This document shows positions 53,474-63,020 of a stretch of 64,000 bases of DNA, piece by piece. Position 1 is the first letter of the stretch. Each line of letters starts with the position of its first letter. Both the position numbers and the translations under genes were made by a program. The notes under the pieces were generated by a model, which saw only the letters and a list, made by a program, of their open reading frames with translations, was not told the DNA's origin and ran no database searches. The stretch spans positions 1 through 64,000 of the forward strand of contig JAJDAO010000036.1 in the NCBI GenBank assembly GCA_029261835.1, given 5' to 3'. The DNA comes from Deltaproteobacteria bacterium (GTDB taxonomy: Bacteria > Myxococcota_A > UBA9160 > UBA4427).

Positions 53474-54190
53474 TCAGGCGTTCCTCATGATGCGGCGCGC
53501 CCGCGTCGGCGCGATTCGAAGCAGCGGCGGAAGTAGACGGCTCTTGCCAATGAAGACCTCGTTTTTGCCTCGTTCGATGGCGTACAGCATTCGCCGGCAG
53601 AAGTCCGCCGGATCCATCGCTCCGGAGTGTCGGCCTTCCGTCATGGGGGTCCGCACGAGCGGTGTCAGGACATCGACGACGCGGATGCCGTGTGGCTCGA
53701 GCTGGAACCGAAGAGTCTGCGAGTAGCTGCTCAGTGCGGCCTTGGTCGCGCAGTAGACCGGGGACTTCGCCTTTGGTGCGAGCGCGAGACCGGAAGAGAG
53801 ATTCACCACACATCCCCCCGCCGCTTCGAGCAGCGGCACCAGCGCCGCGGATAGCAGGACCGGTGCCGTCAGGTTGATCGCGATCTCCCGCTCGACCACC
53901 GCTGCGGGAAGATCGGGACCGATCTCGCACTCGGTCTGCACGCCAGCGTTGTTGAACAGGAAGCGCAGCTCACGCGTCTCGGAGAGAACCCACGCGATGA
54001 GCGACCGGACACCGTCGCTTGTCGACAGATCGCAGGATCGGTATTCGACACCCGGGAATGAATGCAACGAGTCCGGCGCCTTCTCGCGAGAACCACACGT
54101 GAGGACACGAAGACCGCGCTCGCTGAGTGCGCGAACTATTTCGAGCCCGATGCCAGAGCTTCCCCCGGTCACCAGGGCGACTTCCGTCAT
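53474..54190 (-). CDS. Short-chain dehydrogenase/reductase (SDR)
   Basis: 238 residues from ATG 54190. Rossmann motif TGGSSGIG at about 9-16, the NNAG motif (FLFNNAGVQ), catalytic Ser in NLSSG and the YCATK catalytic Tyr-Lys pair are all intact. It resembles DltE/YdfG-like NAD(P)-dependent oxidoreductases. A basic C-terminal tail (LLRIAPTRARRIMRN) could dock to a membrane. It is divergent from the AraC-type gene (123 bp apart), which may control it, and precedes the lipoprotein gene. Confidence 0.88.
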   Translation of the reverse strand: MTEVALVTGGSSGIGLEIVRALSERGLRVLTCGSREKAPDSLHSFPGVEYRSCDLSTSDGVRSLIAWVLSETRELRFLFNNAGVQTECEIGPDLPAAVVEREIAINLTAPVLLSAALVPLLEAAGGCVVNLSSGLALAPKAKSPVYCATKAALSSYSQTLRFQLEPHGIRVVDVLTPLVRTPMTEGRHSGAMDPADFCRRMLYAIERGKNEVFIGKSRLLPPLLRIAPTRARRIMRNA

Positions 54191-54313
54191 GACAGTTCCT
54201 CCGGCTGTACGGGCACGCGAGCCAAGGGTAGGCCGCCCGGCGCCTCGCGGCTTGAAGGAATGCGCCAAATGCCGTGGCTTGCCCAAAGAGGCACGGCTCC
54301 TATTCTGGCGAAG

Positions 54314-55300
54314 ATGGGTGAACCGAGCCGAATGGCGACCGCAGAGATCGACTACGCGAGTGCACTGATGGTCGCACTCGTGGTTGATGCCGTTCGAGAG
54401 CAAGCCCCGGGTTTGCTGCCGGCGGAGCTCGAAGGTTTGGATCCGATTCGCCAGGCCCACACTTCGATGGATCTCAAGCGCCACCTCCTTCGAATGGCCT
54501 TCGACGAACTCGGCCCGGCCTTCGTCTTCGGGATCGGACGGAGCATTCACCGTATCCCCTTCAGCCCGCTTCTCCAGGCCCTCCTCCGATCGCGAAACGC
54601 GGAAGTCCTGCTGGCCAAGTGGAGCCGCTTCGAGCGGTACGGTCATTCGCTCCATCGAACTCGAATGGAACGCCGAGCACCCGGCCACTACGTGCTGGAG
54701 CACTACGCGACGAAAGGGCCGGCGCCCGGCCTTGATCACGACCTGTTCATCCTGGGCGTCCTGGCCGCCGGGATCGAGACGACCGAGCCGAAGGATCTCA
54801 CGATCTCTCTTCTCCCCGGAAGCCGTCGGCTCATCGATCGAGGCACACGAGTGGCGATCGAAGAGTCAGTCCTCGAAGGCGGAGCGAAGCGCTGGCAGAT
54901 CCATTGGGCAGTCGGCGACGACCTGATCGAGGCGAGTCGCGTGTGCCGAACCCCGTCGACGGAGCCGCTCTCCCTTTCGTCGCGCGCCTGCGACCTGCTT
55001 GCGGGTGATACTTCCCAGGCCTGGTCCCTTGCCGAAACCGCCCGCGCGCTCGGCACCTCCGCGCGCTCTCTCCAGCGCCAACTCTCCAAAGAGGGCACGT
55101 CGTACAGCAGCCTCGTACGCTCGGTTCGCGTAGAGGCTGCGTGTCGACTCCTCGAAACCACCGACTACTCAATGACCGAGATCGGCTACCTCTGCGGTTT
55201 TGCCGATGCCGCTCACTTCTCGCGCGATTTCCGAGCCTCGATGGGCGCCAACCCGTCCCAGTATCGCGCCGCTACTCGAGACATCGAGCAGCGGATCTGA
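54314..55300 (+). CDS. AraC family transcriptional regulator (OruR-like, arabinose-binding-domain type)
   Basis: 328 residues from ATG 54314 (ATG 54332 is the alternative). The N-terminal 1-200 is the AraC_binding_2-like domain (PF12625 type: LPAELEGLDPIRQAH to LFILGVLAAGIE). Two helix-turn-helix motifs follow at the C-terminus: SLAETARALGTSARSLQRQL and MTEIGYLCGFADAAHFSRDF. This type often controls fatty-acid, steroid or polyol catabolic genes. It faces the SDR gene across a 123-bp region that probably holds both promoters. Ligand unknown. Confidence 0.88.
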   Translation: MGEPSRMATAEIDYASALMVALVVDAVREQAPGLLPAELEGLDPIRQAHTSMDLKRHLLRMAFDELGPAFVFGIGRSIHRIPFSPLLQALLRSRNAEVLLAKWSRFERYGHSLHRTRMERRAPGHYVLEHYATKGPAPGLDHDLFILGVLAAGIETTEPKDLTISLLPGSRRLIDRGTRVAIEESVLEGGAKRWQIHWAVGDDLIEASRVCRTPSTEPLSLSSRACDLLAGDTSQAWSLAETARALGTSARSLQRQLSKEGTSYSSLVRSVRVEAACRLLETTDYSMTEIGYLCGFADAAHFSRDFRASMGANPSQYRAATRDIEQRI

Positions 55301-55362
55301 ATGCACGCTGCGCAGTCGCCTCGGACAGGGGTCATGCCTTCTGCATTCAAGATCAGGCCAGG

Positions 55363-55475
55363 GTGTGCGTCGGCAGGGTACTTCGGACCAGAGACGGCTC
55401 CTGCCTAGAGACTGTTCTTGGTTTCCGCCTACGCGGCCTTGCTAGCGAAGAACTCCTTCTTCCTTCGGCGCATCG
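55363..55475. repeat. Degenerate dispersed repeat B, copy 2
   Basis: Partner of 18855-18967. The bases just after it (about 55480-55570) also resemble 49660-49745 in blocks (cccaccccc, tctcccgcaaaccgggagc vs cctcccgtaaaccgagagc), so this 400-bp gap carries two related repeats side by side. Confidence 0.6.
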
Positions 55476-55702
55476 GCTGGCAGCGCGAGAGGGCCCCCCA
55501 TTCCGGGCCCCACCCCCCATCGCATCGACGACAGCCTCTCCCGCAAACCGGGAGCCACTCCGCTCCGCCATCGGGGTACTGCTGACTCCGCGCACAGTCG
55601 GTCACCGAATGCCGCCGTTGGCCGACCCGACCCGAGGGGCGAGCGATATCGATCATCGAGGGTGACAGATCCGTTCTCTGAACCAAACCTGTCTTCTCAA
55701 CT

Positions 55703-58297
55703 CTACCGGATGCGATCGCCTTCGAGCGGCTTCATGAACTCATCGCGCACCGACTGCAGCTCTTCCAGCGAAAAGTCCCACCAGCGGATCTCGAGCATCT
55801 TGGCGATCGTCTCCTCCGAGAAGCGATAACGAATGACCTGAGCCGGGTGACCTCCGACGATCGCGTAGGGGGGCACATCCTCGATCACGATGGCCCCCGC
55901 GGCGATCACCGCGCCGTCGCCGACTTTCTCGGTCGGATAAAGGATCTTGGCGCCGTTGCCGATCCACACATCATTGCCGATCTCGATCTGCTTGCGGTCC
56001 AACTCGTAGCCCGGTGTGAAGCCATACCCGCGAGCATAGAACAGTGCATGGGTCGCCATCGTGTTGCGTGGATGGTCGGCGTTCTGGAACACCGCGGTCG
56101 GGTAGATCGAGCAATAGCGGCCGATCTTCGTCTTGGGGCGGAGCGGTCGATCGTCGAAGATCACGGCCGTGAAGTCTCCGATCTCGATCTGATGGTATTT
56201 GGCGAACAGATTTCGCATAGTAACGGAGAAGGTCTTGCCACCTTCCAACTTCAAGATCAGGCGTGTCAGCACGAGACGCACGCTGCGTCGATGATATGCG
56301 TACAGCCTCGAGAGGATGTGCTTGCACAGCCAGGACTCCTGCATCTTCGGGCAGGGATCTGACGCTCGCGCGGATCGCTCCTTCAACATCGACTTGACGG
56401 CGGAGAGAATGAAATCGACCCGTGCCGTTCCCTGGGCATCGAGCGCCGGCGACGCCAGCTTCGGCAGGGCGAAGCGCCCCTCCATCCAGTCCGCCAGCAC
56501 CGCGGCAAGATCCTTGATCCTCGGATAGCTGAAGAGCACGATCGGAGGCAGATCGACATCGAAGCGACGGTTGATGCTCGTGACCACGCCGAGGGCCGAC
56601 AACGAATGCCCCCCGAGGTCGAAGAAGCTGTCGTCACGAGAAGTCACCCTCGACTTCAATACCTCTTCAAAGATCATGATCAAGCGCTCTTCGATCTCGC
56701 TGCCGGCGACCGAGCCCTCCTCGATCGGAGCTGCAGACTCCTCGGGCGCTGGGAGCTGATTCCGATCCACCTTGCCGTTCGGCGTGAGCGGCAGGGAACC
56801 GAGCGATACGTACCTCGAAGGCACCATGTACTCGGGCAAACTCTCGCGCAGCAGACTTCGAAGGGCGGCGGCGAGCTTGCTTGATTCCTCGGGTACCGTG
56901 TAGGCGACTAGCTGCTTGTCCCCCACCGCGTCGTTCCGTGCGATGACGACGGCCTGATTGACCCCCGGATGCGCGAGCAGGGCCGCCTCGATCTCCCCGG
57001 TCTCGACGCGAAAGCCACGAATCTTCACCTGGAAGTCCTTGCGGCCCCGATGTTCCAGCAACCCGCTCTCATGCAAGCATCCCAAGTCTCCGGTGCGGTA
57101 CTGGCGCCGCGCCTCCCCCTCCCCGATGGCCCTGAAGGCGCGGCTCGTCGCGAGGTCGTCGTTCCAGTAGCCGAGAGCCAGATAGGCGCTTTGCACCGCG
57201 ATCTCACCCACCTGCCCGCACGTGACCGGGGCCCCGTGCTCGTCCAGAAGCACGATATCCATATCCTCGACGGGAAAACCGAGAGGAACCACCGTGCCGT
57301 CGAGGCTGGTGTCCGGACCGATCGGGAAGTAGCGAGTCGTCCCCGTCTCGGTGGAGCCGAGACCGGTATAGAACACACAATCCCGCGAGAAGATCCGACG
57401 CGCCTGCTCGACATCGCTGACGCGCACGGCTTCACCACCGAAGATCACGAGCCGCACATCGAAACGTGCCGCGGACATCGAATCGATGCTCGACAACTGC
57501 CGGAAAACCGAAGCCACGGAGTGGTAGATGGTGATTCGCTGATCCCGCAGCCAACCCGCGAGGCGATCGAGTCCGTCCTTGCTCAGGTCGTAGGGATGGA
57601 GTGATGCGCCGTTCAACAGAGCGCCAAAGATGCAGTAGACGGATCCCATGACACTGCACGAATAGAAGAGCGTCATCCGATCCTCGGGAGAGACCCTCTG
57701 CAGAACGCTCCGCCGCCAGCAACCGTGCAACACGTTGCGATGGCTCTGCATCACGCCTTTGGGCTTCCCTGTCGAGCCGGAGGTATAGATGATATAGGCC
57801 AGCGCATCGGGAGAGACGGCGATTTCGAGGTTTCCGTCGGGAGCTTCCGCTGCCACGTCGTCCACATTGACGACCGGCACGCGACCGGTCGCCAGTAGTT
57901 TCGCATCGGCCAAGCCGTCCGAGTTCGTGACCAGCAGCGAGGCCTCGGAATCGCTCACGATGGTCTCGTTGCGGGACCTGGGGAATTGTGGATCTACCGG
58001 CACATAGGCGTGGCCGGCTTTCAGAACCGCGAGGATGGCCGCAATGCAGTCGCTGCCCTTCTCCATGTAGACGACGACGCGAGAAGGTGCAGCTCCGATT
58101 CGAGTCGCAATGACGTGGGCCATGCGGTTGGCGAGGCTGTTGAGCTCGGCGTAGGTGAGCGCGCGCGCCCCATCCGATATCGCTGTGCGAACCGGGTGTA
58201 GTGTGACCTGGCTTTCGAATCGCTCGGCGATCGTTCGCTCGATATCGACCTTGGTGAGCGCAGCCACTCTGCCCGAAATCGCACTCGTGACGGTCAT
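55703..58297 (-). CDS. Adenylation-carrier protein-hexapeptide acyltransferase fusion
   Basis: 864 residues from ATG 58297. The NRPS-type adenylation domain (about 20-515) has IIYTSGSTGKPKG, GRKDFQVKIRGFRVETGE and the lysine motif LTPNGKVDRN. A peptidyl/acyl carrier domain follows with DDSFFDLGGHSLSALG, the serine taking phosphopantetheine. After a helical linker (650-700), a left-handed beta-helix acyltransferase (CatB/Vat type: GRYCSIYPTAVFQ, NADHPRNTM, NDVWIGNGAKIL and APYAIVGGHPAQVIR-like VPPYAIVGGHPAQ) forms the C-terminus. It has no condensation or thioesterase domain, so it probably loads an amino or hydroxy acid and transfers an acyl group to a partner. It is a single gene. Confidence 0.85.
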   Translation of the reverse strand: MTVTSAISGRVAALTKVDIERTIAERFESQVTLHPVRTAISDGARALTYAELNSLANRMAHVIATRIGAAPSRVVVYMEKGSDCIAAILAVLKAGHAYVPVDPQFPRSRNETIVSDSEASLLVTNSDGLADAKLLATGRVPVVNVDDVAAEAPDGNLEIAVSPDALAYIIYTSGSTGKPKGVMQSHRNVLHGCWRRSVLQRVSPEDRMTLFYSCSVMGSVYCIFGALLNGASLHPYDLSKDGLDRLAGWLRDQRITIYHSVASVFRQLSSIDSMSAARFDVRLVIFGGEAVRVSDVEQARRIFSRDCVFYTGLGSTETGTTRYFPIGPDTSLDGTVVPLGFPVEDMDIVLLDEHGAPVTCGQVGEIAVQSAYLALGYWNDDLATSRAFRAIGEGEARRQYRTGDLGCLHESGLLEHRGRKDFQVKIRGFRVETGEIEAALLAHPGVNQAVVIARNDAVGDKQLVAYTVPEESSKLAAALRSLLRESLPEYMVPSRYVSLGSLPLTPNGKVDRNQLPAPEESAAPIEEGSVAGSEIEERLIMIFEEVLKSRVTSRDDSFFDLGGHSLSALGVVTSINRRFDVDLPPIVLFSYPRIKDLAAVLADWMEGRFALPKLASPALDAQGTARVDFILSAVKSMLKERSARASDPCPKMQESWLCKHILSRLYAYHRRSVRLVLTRLILKLEGGKTFSVTMRNLFAKYHQIEIGDFTAVIFDDRPLRPKTKIGRYCSIYPTAVFQNADHPRNTMATHALFYARGYGFTPGYELDRKQIEIGNDVWIGNGAKILYPTEKVGDGAVIAAGAIVIEDVPPYAIVGGHPAQVIRYRFSEETIAKMLEIRWWDFSLEELQSVRDEFMKPLEGDRIR

Positions 58298-58561
58298 CGA
58301 CCGACCGCATCCTGTGTGGTGTACATGGCCGAATTGTCCCGTTGGTCGCGCGGTGCCCGCGGCCACAGAGCCCCGGAACCCGCCCCGCAGCGGGTAGGGA
58401 ATGGAACTTGTCGATAGTCCCGCCCATTCTCTATCGGCAACGAGGGGGGCCCGTCTCCAACGAGATTAGGTCGCCCGGAAGGACGGGGCAATCCAGACCC
58501 CATGAAGTGTCTCTCAGCTCAGGTCACCGATCTGTCCGAATGATGCTGACGGGCTGCAGCA

Positions 58562-58608
58562 TAGGTCGTCATGCCGAGCACGCGCGCTGAATCGAACCCG
58601 ACGACCTA
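58562..58608 (-). terminator. Hairpin at the end of the response-regulator gene
   Basis: TAGGTCGTC (58562-58570) pairs with GACGACCTA (58600-58608), which includes the response regulator's stop codon, with about 29 bases of loop. No T tract follows. It is a probable transcript-end structure for the PhnD-like/histidine kinase/response-regulator unit. Confidence 0.45.
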
Positions 58609-59997
58609 CAGCTCGAGGTCGAACTTCTTGATCCGATAGCGCAGGGAATCGTAAGAAATGCCCAGTAGTTTGGCCGCCTGGGTCTGATTGTTCTTCGTGC
58701 GCTTGAGCGCCTGCTCGAGAAAGTCCTTCTCCACCTCCTCGAGAGAGATGCTCTCTTCGGGCAAGATGAAACCAGTGGATTGGCGCCCTTCGACGAACTC
58801 TCTCTTGGTCAATGTTGCGGGGAGGTGTTCGGGCATGATGGTCTCCACGTTTTCGAGCACCACGATCCCCTCGATGACGTTCTTCAATTCCCTACAATTC
58901 CCAGTCCATTCGTGGGAACAGAGGATCTCTTCTGCTTCTTTTGAAAACCCTCTGATCGCCTTCTTGAGGTATGTCTGGGCGAACAGGGCGAGGAAGTGCC
59001 TTGCGAGCAACGGGATGTCTTCTCTCCGCTCCCGGAGCGGCGGTATATGGAGAGAGAACGCGTTCAACCGGTAGAACAGATCCGTCCTGAAGCGGCCCTC
59101 CCTGACGGCCTCTTCGATGACCGTGTTCGTCGTGGCGATCACCGTCACATCGACCGGAAGATCGACCTTCCCGCCAATCCGACGAACCTTCCGATCCTCG
59201 AGCACTCGCAACAACTTGCTCTGAAGATTGGATTCTATGTCCCCGATTTCATCCAGCAGGATCGTTCCGCCATCGGCCAGTTCGAACATTCCCTTTCTGT
59301 CGGATTTCGCGTCAGTGAAAGCCCCTTTCACAAAGCCAAAGAGCTCGCTCTCGAAAAGCTGCTCCGGCAAAGCGGTGCAATTGACTGCGATGGGCAGGCT
59401 ACGTTCTTCGCGGCCTCTTGGGCTGAGCCGATTGTGAATGTATCGCGCCAACACCTCCTTTCCGGTACCGGACTCACCGGTGATGAGGATGGCCTTGACG
59501 TGGGCTTGCGCGAGCTTTTCCGCCTTCTCCGTGAGTTCGATCATGGCGGGTGACTCGCCGATCATCTTGTCGCCGAGGTTGGCGGAACTGGCTCTTCGGA
59601 GGTAGTGGACTTCCTCTTTGAGTCGTTCCTTCTCAATGATGCTCTTGATAACCATCTTCACTTCATCCATGTCGAATGGCTTGGTGAGATAGTCGACCGC
59701 GCCGCGCTTCATCGCCGTAATGGCAGATTCAGCCGAATCATCAGCGGTCAGCATCACGACCTCCGCGGGGATCTCCTCATCCTTCAGCTGCTTGAGAATG
59801 TCGAGGCCGCTCTGGTCTTCGTCGAGGTGGATGTCGAGCAGGACGAGATCGGGGCACCAGGACGCAATCTTATCGATGATGTCCTTGGTGGTCGTCTCGC
59901 TCTGCACCACATACCCCTCCTTTTTCAATGATCGTGCGAGCATCGAGGAGATGAGTTCATCATCATCCAGCAGGAAGATTCGTCCTTTGACCTTCAT
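58606..59997 (-). CDS. NtrC-family sigma-54-dependent response regulator
   Basis: 463 residues. The receiver domain (1-120) has phosphorylation Asp 55 in LVLLDIHLD. The AAA+ sigma-54 activator domain has Walker A GESGTGKE (about 174-181) and the sigma-54 contact loop GAFTDA (225-230, normally GAFTGA but this variant is common). ADGGTILLDEIGDI (Walker B) follows. The C-terminal Fis-type helix-turn-helix is TKNNQTQAAKLLGISYDSLRYR. It overlaps the histidine-kinase stop by 4 bp (ATGA). Its probable targets are the adjacent sigma-54 promoters at 63446-63464 and perhaps 63007-63020. Confidence 0.95.
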   Translation of the reverse strand: MKVKGRIFLLDDDELISSMLARSLKKEGYVVQSETTTKDIIDKIASWCPDLVLLDIHLDEDQSGLDILKQLKDEEIPAEVVMLTADDSAESAITAMKRGAVDYLTKPFDMDEVKMVIKSIIEKERLKEEVHYLRRASSANLGDKMIGESPAMIELTEKAEKLAQAHVKAILITGESGTGKEVLARYIHNRLSPRGREERSLPIAVNCTALPEQLFESELFGFVKGAFTDAKSDRKGMFELADGGTILLDEIGDIESNLQSKLLRVLEDRKVRRIGGKVDLPVDVTVIATTNTVIEEAVREGRFRTDLFYRLNAFSLHIPPLRERREDIPLLARHFLALFAQTYLKKAIRGFSKEAEEILCSHEWTGNCRELKNVIEGIVVLENVETIMPEHLPATLTKREFVEGRQSTGFILPEESISLEEVEKDFLEQALKRTKNNQTQAAKLLGISYDSLRYRIKKFDLEL

Positions 59998-61838
59998 TGC
60001 AGATTGACCCCGCTCTGTTGCTCGACTGGCAGATCGATCGCAAACATCAAACCTCCTTCCGGATTGCGAGCGACATGGATCGTTCCGTTTTGCTGTTCAA
60101 TCAGGCGTTTGCAGATGGACAGCCCCAGCCCCGTGCCTTTGGGCTTGGTGGTGAAAAAGGGCTGAAATATCCTACTGATCTCTTGTTCACCGATTCCCTT
60201 ACCTGTGTCGGATACGACGATTCGTATCGAACCCGCCAGATCAGCCGAGGTCTTGACCGAAATCGTCCCGGATTCCGGTATGGCGTGGATCGCGTTGAGC
60301 AGTAGATTCAGGATCACCTGCTGCAGTTGTGCGGAGTCTGCCCCGATCATGGGCAGCCGATCGCTCAGGTCTTGAACAAATCGGATCTTCCGTGACTCCA
60401 ATTCCGGGGCGGGACTCCGCAGCGAAAACTCTGCAGTCTGGACGGCCGATGCAATGACCTTGTTCACATCGATGGAAGTGAACTGCGGTGCGGGAGGCTT
60501 CGCGTAGTTGAGCAGATTCCTCAGCAGAGTCGAGATTCGATTGATCTCGTTGCTGACGCGCTTGAAAACTTCCGCGTCTTCCCGCGTCAGATCCAGTTCG
60601 CTCGAAAGAACCTCCATGGAGACCTTTATGCCCGTGAGGGGATTCTTGATTTCGTGGGCTAGTCCTGCAGCCATCTCCCCTACGATCGCGAGCTGTTCCG
60701 CCCGCTGCAATGCATCTTCAGCCTCCTTCCGCTCAGTGATGTCTTTGTCAAAGGCCAAGATGTGTCTCTGATTCTCGAATTCGAGCAGTCCAGCACTGAG
60801 CTCTACAGGGAAGACCGTTCCGTCCTTCCTTCGATGAGAGATCTGTTCGTCGATCCACTCTCCATTCAGGATTCGCCCAATCCGTTCCGGCATCTCCGCG
60901 GCAGCTTCTGGAGTATCGAGATCTCGAATATTGAGATCCAACAACTCATCCACCGTATAGCCGTGCATGTCCGCCGCAGCCTGATTCGCAGACACGATCC
61001 GACCAGCATCCTCTCCCTCGGCCTCCAACATGAAGATCGCGTCGCCCGCACTTTCGAAGAGCATCCGATAACGCTTCTGACTCTCCTCGATCTTGTGGAT
61101 CATGTCTCTAAGCGCAAGCGCCATCTCGTTGAAGGAGTCGCCCAGCTCACCAAACTCATCCTGCAACCCGTCGATCTTGTATTCGAGGTCGCCGGCTTTG
61201 AGCCTCCTGGTTGCCCGGATGAGAGCCTCTACAGAACCGGTGAAGTCTCGGATGAAGAACAATGCAACAGCGAGCGCAACAATAGGAGCCGCAAGGACGA
61301 GAATCATCAATAGTCGTCTCGTATCGGCAATACTGTGCGAAGCCGCTTGTGTCCTGTCGCTGAGCATTCCCGTCGAAAAGTCGATGATCTCGTCGACATC
61401 AGCGATGATCTGCTGTCCGATGTGATAGGCGATCTGCTTCTCTCTGGTCACTCTAGCGAGGTTCGCCCGCAACGTATGAACGCTGCTCAGAGCTTTCTGG
61501 TATCGATGAACCGCTCCTCGCATCCCTTTCAATCGGCTCTCTGCAGGATCATCGTGATGACACTCGAAGCAGCTCTCGACTGCCTCCTCCATCGTCTCGG
61601 CGTGGTTCACGAAGGTATCGATCCCCCCCGCGTCATGAGGGGAATCTTTGAGCAGTAGATCCTGCTGAACGGCGATGATATCACCTAGAAGTGTCTTCCG
61701 GAGTATTTCGACTTGGTGGAGGGTGATGACGGTTTCGAGTTCCAGGACAACTCGATCGATGGATCGGATTATGTACAGACCACCCGCAGCGAAAGATATC
61801 GTGAGGATGATCAACCCGATGGCTATCTTCTTCTTCAT
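59994..61838 (-). CDS. Membrane sensor histidine kinase with periplasmic CxxCH haem site
   Basis: 614 residues. TM1 lies at about 5-26. The periplasmic sensor domain (27-172) contains CFECH (residues 90-94), a c-type haem-binding motif, in a helical region. TM2 at about 175-197 is followed by HAMP, a PAS domain (252-370), HisKA with phosphorylation His 395 (GLAHEIKNPLTG) and HATPase (DSAQLQQVILNLLLNAIHA, GxGI and GTGLGLSICKRLIE). The haem would let it respond to redox state, oxygen/NO or cytochrome flux. It is co-transcribed with the response regulator (4-bp overlap) and 137 bp after the PhnD-like gene. Confidence 0.92.
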   Translation of the reverse strand: MKKKIAIGLIILTISFAAGGLYIIRSIDRVVLELETVITLHQVEILRKTLLGDIIAVQQDLLLKDSPHDAGGIDTFVNHAETMEEAVESCFECHHDDPAESRLKGMRGAVHRYQKALSSVHTLRANLARVTREKQIAYHIGQQIIADVDEIIDFSTGMLSDRTQAASHSIADTRRLLMILVLAAPIVALAVALFFIRDFTGSVEALIRATRRLKAGDLEYKIDGLQDEFGELGDSFNEMALALRDMIHKIEESQKRYRMLFESAGDAIFMLEAEGEDAGRIVSANQAAADMHGYTVDELLDLNIRDLDTPEAAAEMPERIGRILNGEWIDEQISHRRKDGTVFPVELSAGLLEFENQRHILAFDKDITERKEAEDALQRAEQLAIVGEMAAGLAHEIKNPLTGIKVSMEVLSSELDLTREDAEVFKRVSNEINRISTLLRNLLNYAKPPAPQFTSIDVNKVIASAVQTAEFSLRSPAPELESRKIRFVQDLSDRLPMIGADSAQLQQVILNLLLNAIHAIPESGTISVKTSADLAGSIRIVVSDTGKGIGEQEISRIFQPFFTTKPKGTGLGLSICKRLIEQQNGTIHVARNPEGGLMFAIDLPVEQQSGVNLQ

Positions 61839-61975
61839 CGATCAGCCTAGCGGACGATGGATTTCATATCCGAACACATGATGAACAGATTGCCGTATCG
61901 TCGTTAGAGGGCAAGCGACGTCACCTTAAGCCTGACGGATCGCGCAATCAGCCGGCTGGGCGTTGCTCCACAGTA

Positions 61976-62911
61976 TCAGTCATTGGTGTAGTCATATGTT
62001 TCCAGATCGAGCCCGATTTGCTCTGCAAAGTCGAACACCACCGCGTAGTCTTCTTCTGTCGTCCGTGTGAATCTAGATGCCCCAAAACCCCTCAGCACCT
62101 CTCTGCCTTCTTCGTCCTTATCCATGCTCAAGAGGGCCCGTTCGAGTTTGCTCTTGAGGAGTGGGGCGAGATCTCTTCTGACACACAAAGCGTTTTCGGG
62201 AACCTCCGATGATCTCGTCAGGATCAACAACTCGTCCGACAGTCTGGCGTCACTGCTGGCCAGCCTGGAGAACACGGTGTTCTTCGCAGCGCCGACATCC
62301 GCTCGCTTCTCCAGGACATCATAGATGGCACCTTCATGAGTGCCTGCAAAATAGGTCTCTTTCAACCAGGATTGGTAATCATCGATGCCTTGAGTCTTGA
62401 AGTAATGCAGGGGGAGCAGCCACCCGGCGGTGGTGGATCTGTCGACGAAGGCGAACCGCTTCCCCTTGATGTCGTCGCGAGTCCTGATCCCGCTGTCTTT
62501 GCGGACGAAAAGGATTCCGTGATATGTCGACGTTCCGTCGAGATACTCGGGCCTCGCCAGGGCTTGGATGCCGAGCTTTCGATGAGCCAGGGCACCGGTG
62601 AAGCTGCCGAAGAAGGCTCCGTCCAAGTTGTTGGAAACGAAATTGTCGATGATGTTGCCGTACCTGGAGAGGGCCTTGAGTTCGATGACCACTCCGACCT
62701 TGTCCGAAAGGTATTTGGCCAGAGGTCTGTAGCGCCGCCTCTGGCTAAATATGTCCTGTTCAGGAATGAGGCCGATTCGGAGCGATTGCTTCGGTAGGTC
62801 CTGTACAGGGACCGCTTCTTCCTGCTCGCGACAGCCCGTGGCGAGCACGGCACACAACGAGACGGCGAAGAGCACAGCCCGGCGACGAGACTTGTTCGAT
62901 GCAGATCTCAC
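61976..62911 (-). CDS. PhnD-like periplasmic binding lipoprotein, first gene of a signalling unit
   Basis: 311 residues from GTG 62911. A lipoprotein signal (RRAVLFAVSLCAVLATGC, Cys 27) is followed by the phosphate/phosphite/phosphonate binding-protein fold: LRIGLIPEQDIFSQRRRYRPLAKYLSD, DGAFFGSFTGALAHRKLG, DIKGKRFAFVDRSTTAGWLLPL and a C-terminal RDLAPLLKSKLERALLSMD. No permease or ATPase is adjacent, so it is more likely a sensory binding protein feeding the kinase than a transport component. It is probably in one transcript with the kinase and regulator. Confidence 0.88.
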   Translation of the reverse strand: MRSASNKSRRRAVLFAVSLCAVLATGCREQEEAVPVQDLPKQSLRIGLIPEQDIFSQRRRYRPLAKYLSDKVGVVIELKALSRYGNIIDNFVSNNLDGAFFGSFTGALAHRKLGIQALARPEYLDGTSTYHGILFVRKDSGIRTRDDIKGKRFAFVDRSTTAGWLLPLHYFKTQGIDDYQSWLKETYFAGTHEGAIYDVLEKRADVGAAKNTVFSRLASSDARLSDELLILTRSSEVPENALCVRRDLAPLLKSKLERALLSMDKDEEGREVLRGFGASRFTRTTEEDYAVVFDFAEQIGLDLETYDYTND

Positions 62912-63006
62912 GAATGGGTTCCCTGGAGAGATTCACAGTACTTCATGAGAAACAACCGGAATCGCGAACGCACAGCCAAAGAGAATCCGAACTTCCGCGT
63001 TGTAAG

Positions 63007-63020
63007 GCAACAAGCTAGCC
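63007..63020 (-). promoter_or_regulatory. Candidate sigma-54 promoter upstream of the PhnD-like gene
   Basis: On the minus strand GGCTAGCTTGTTGC gives the GG-N10-GC spacing with TTGC in the -12 element; the -24 element is GGCTA rather than GGCAC. The start codon lies 96 bp downstream. A match of this quality can occur by chance in 500 bp. Confidence 0.4.

Noticed and set aside
58575..58605. tRNA-like T loop near the end of the response-regulator gene
   Set aside because: The stems around TTCGATT do not pair, and part of it is explained by the terminator-like hairpin and coding sequence.
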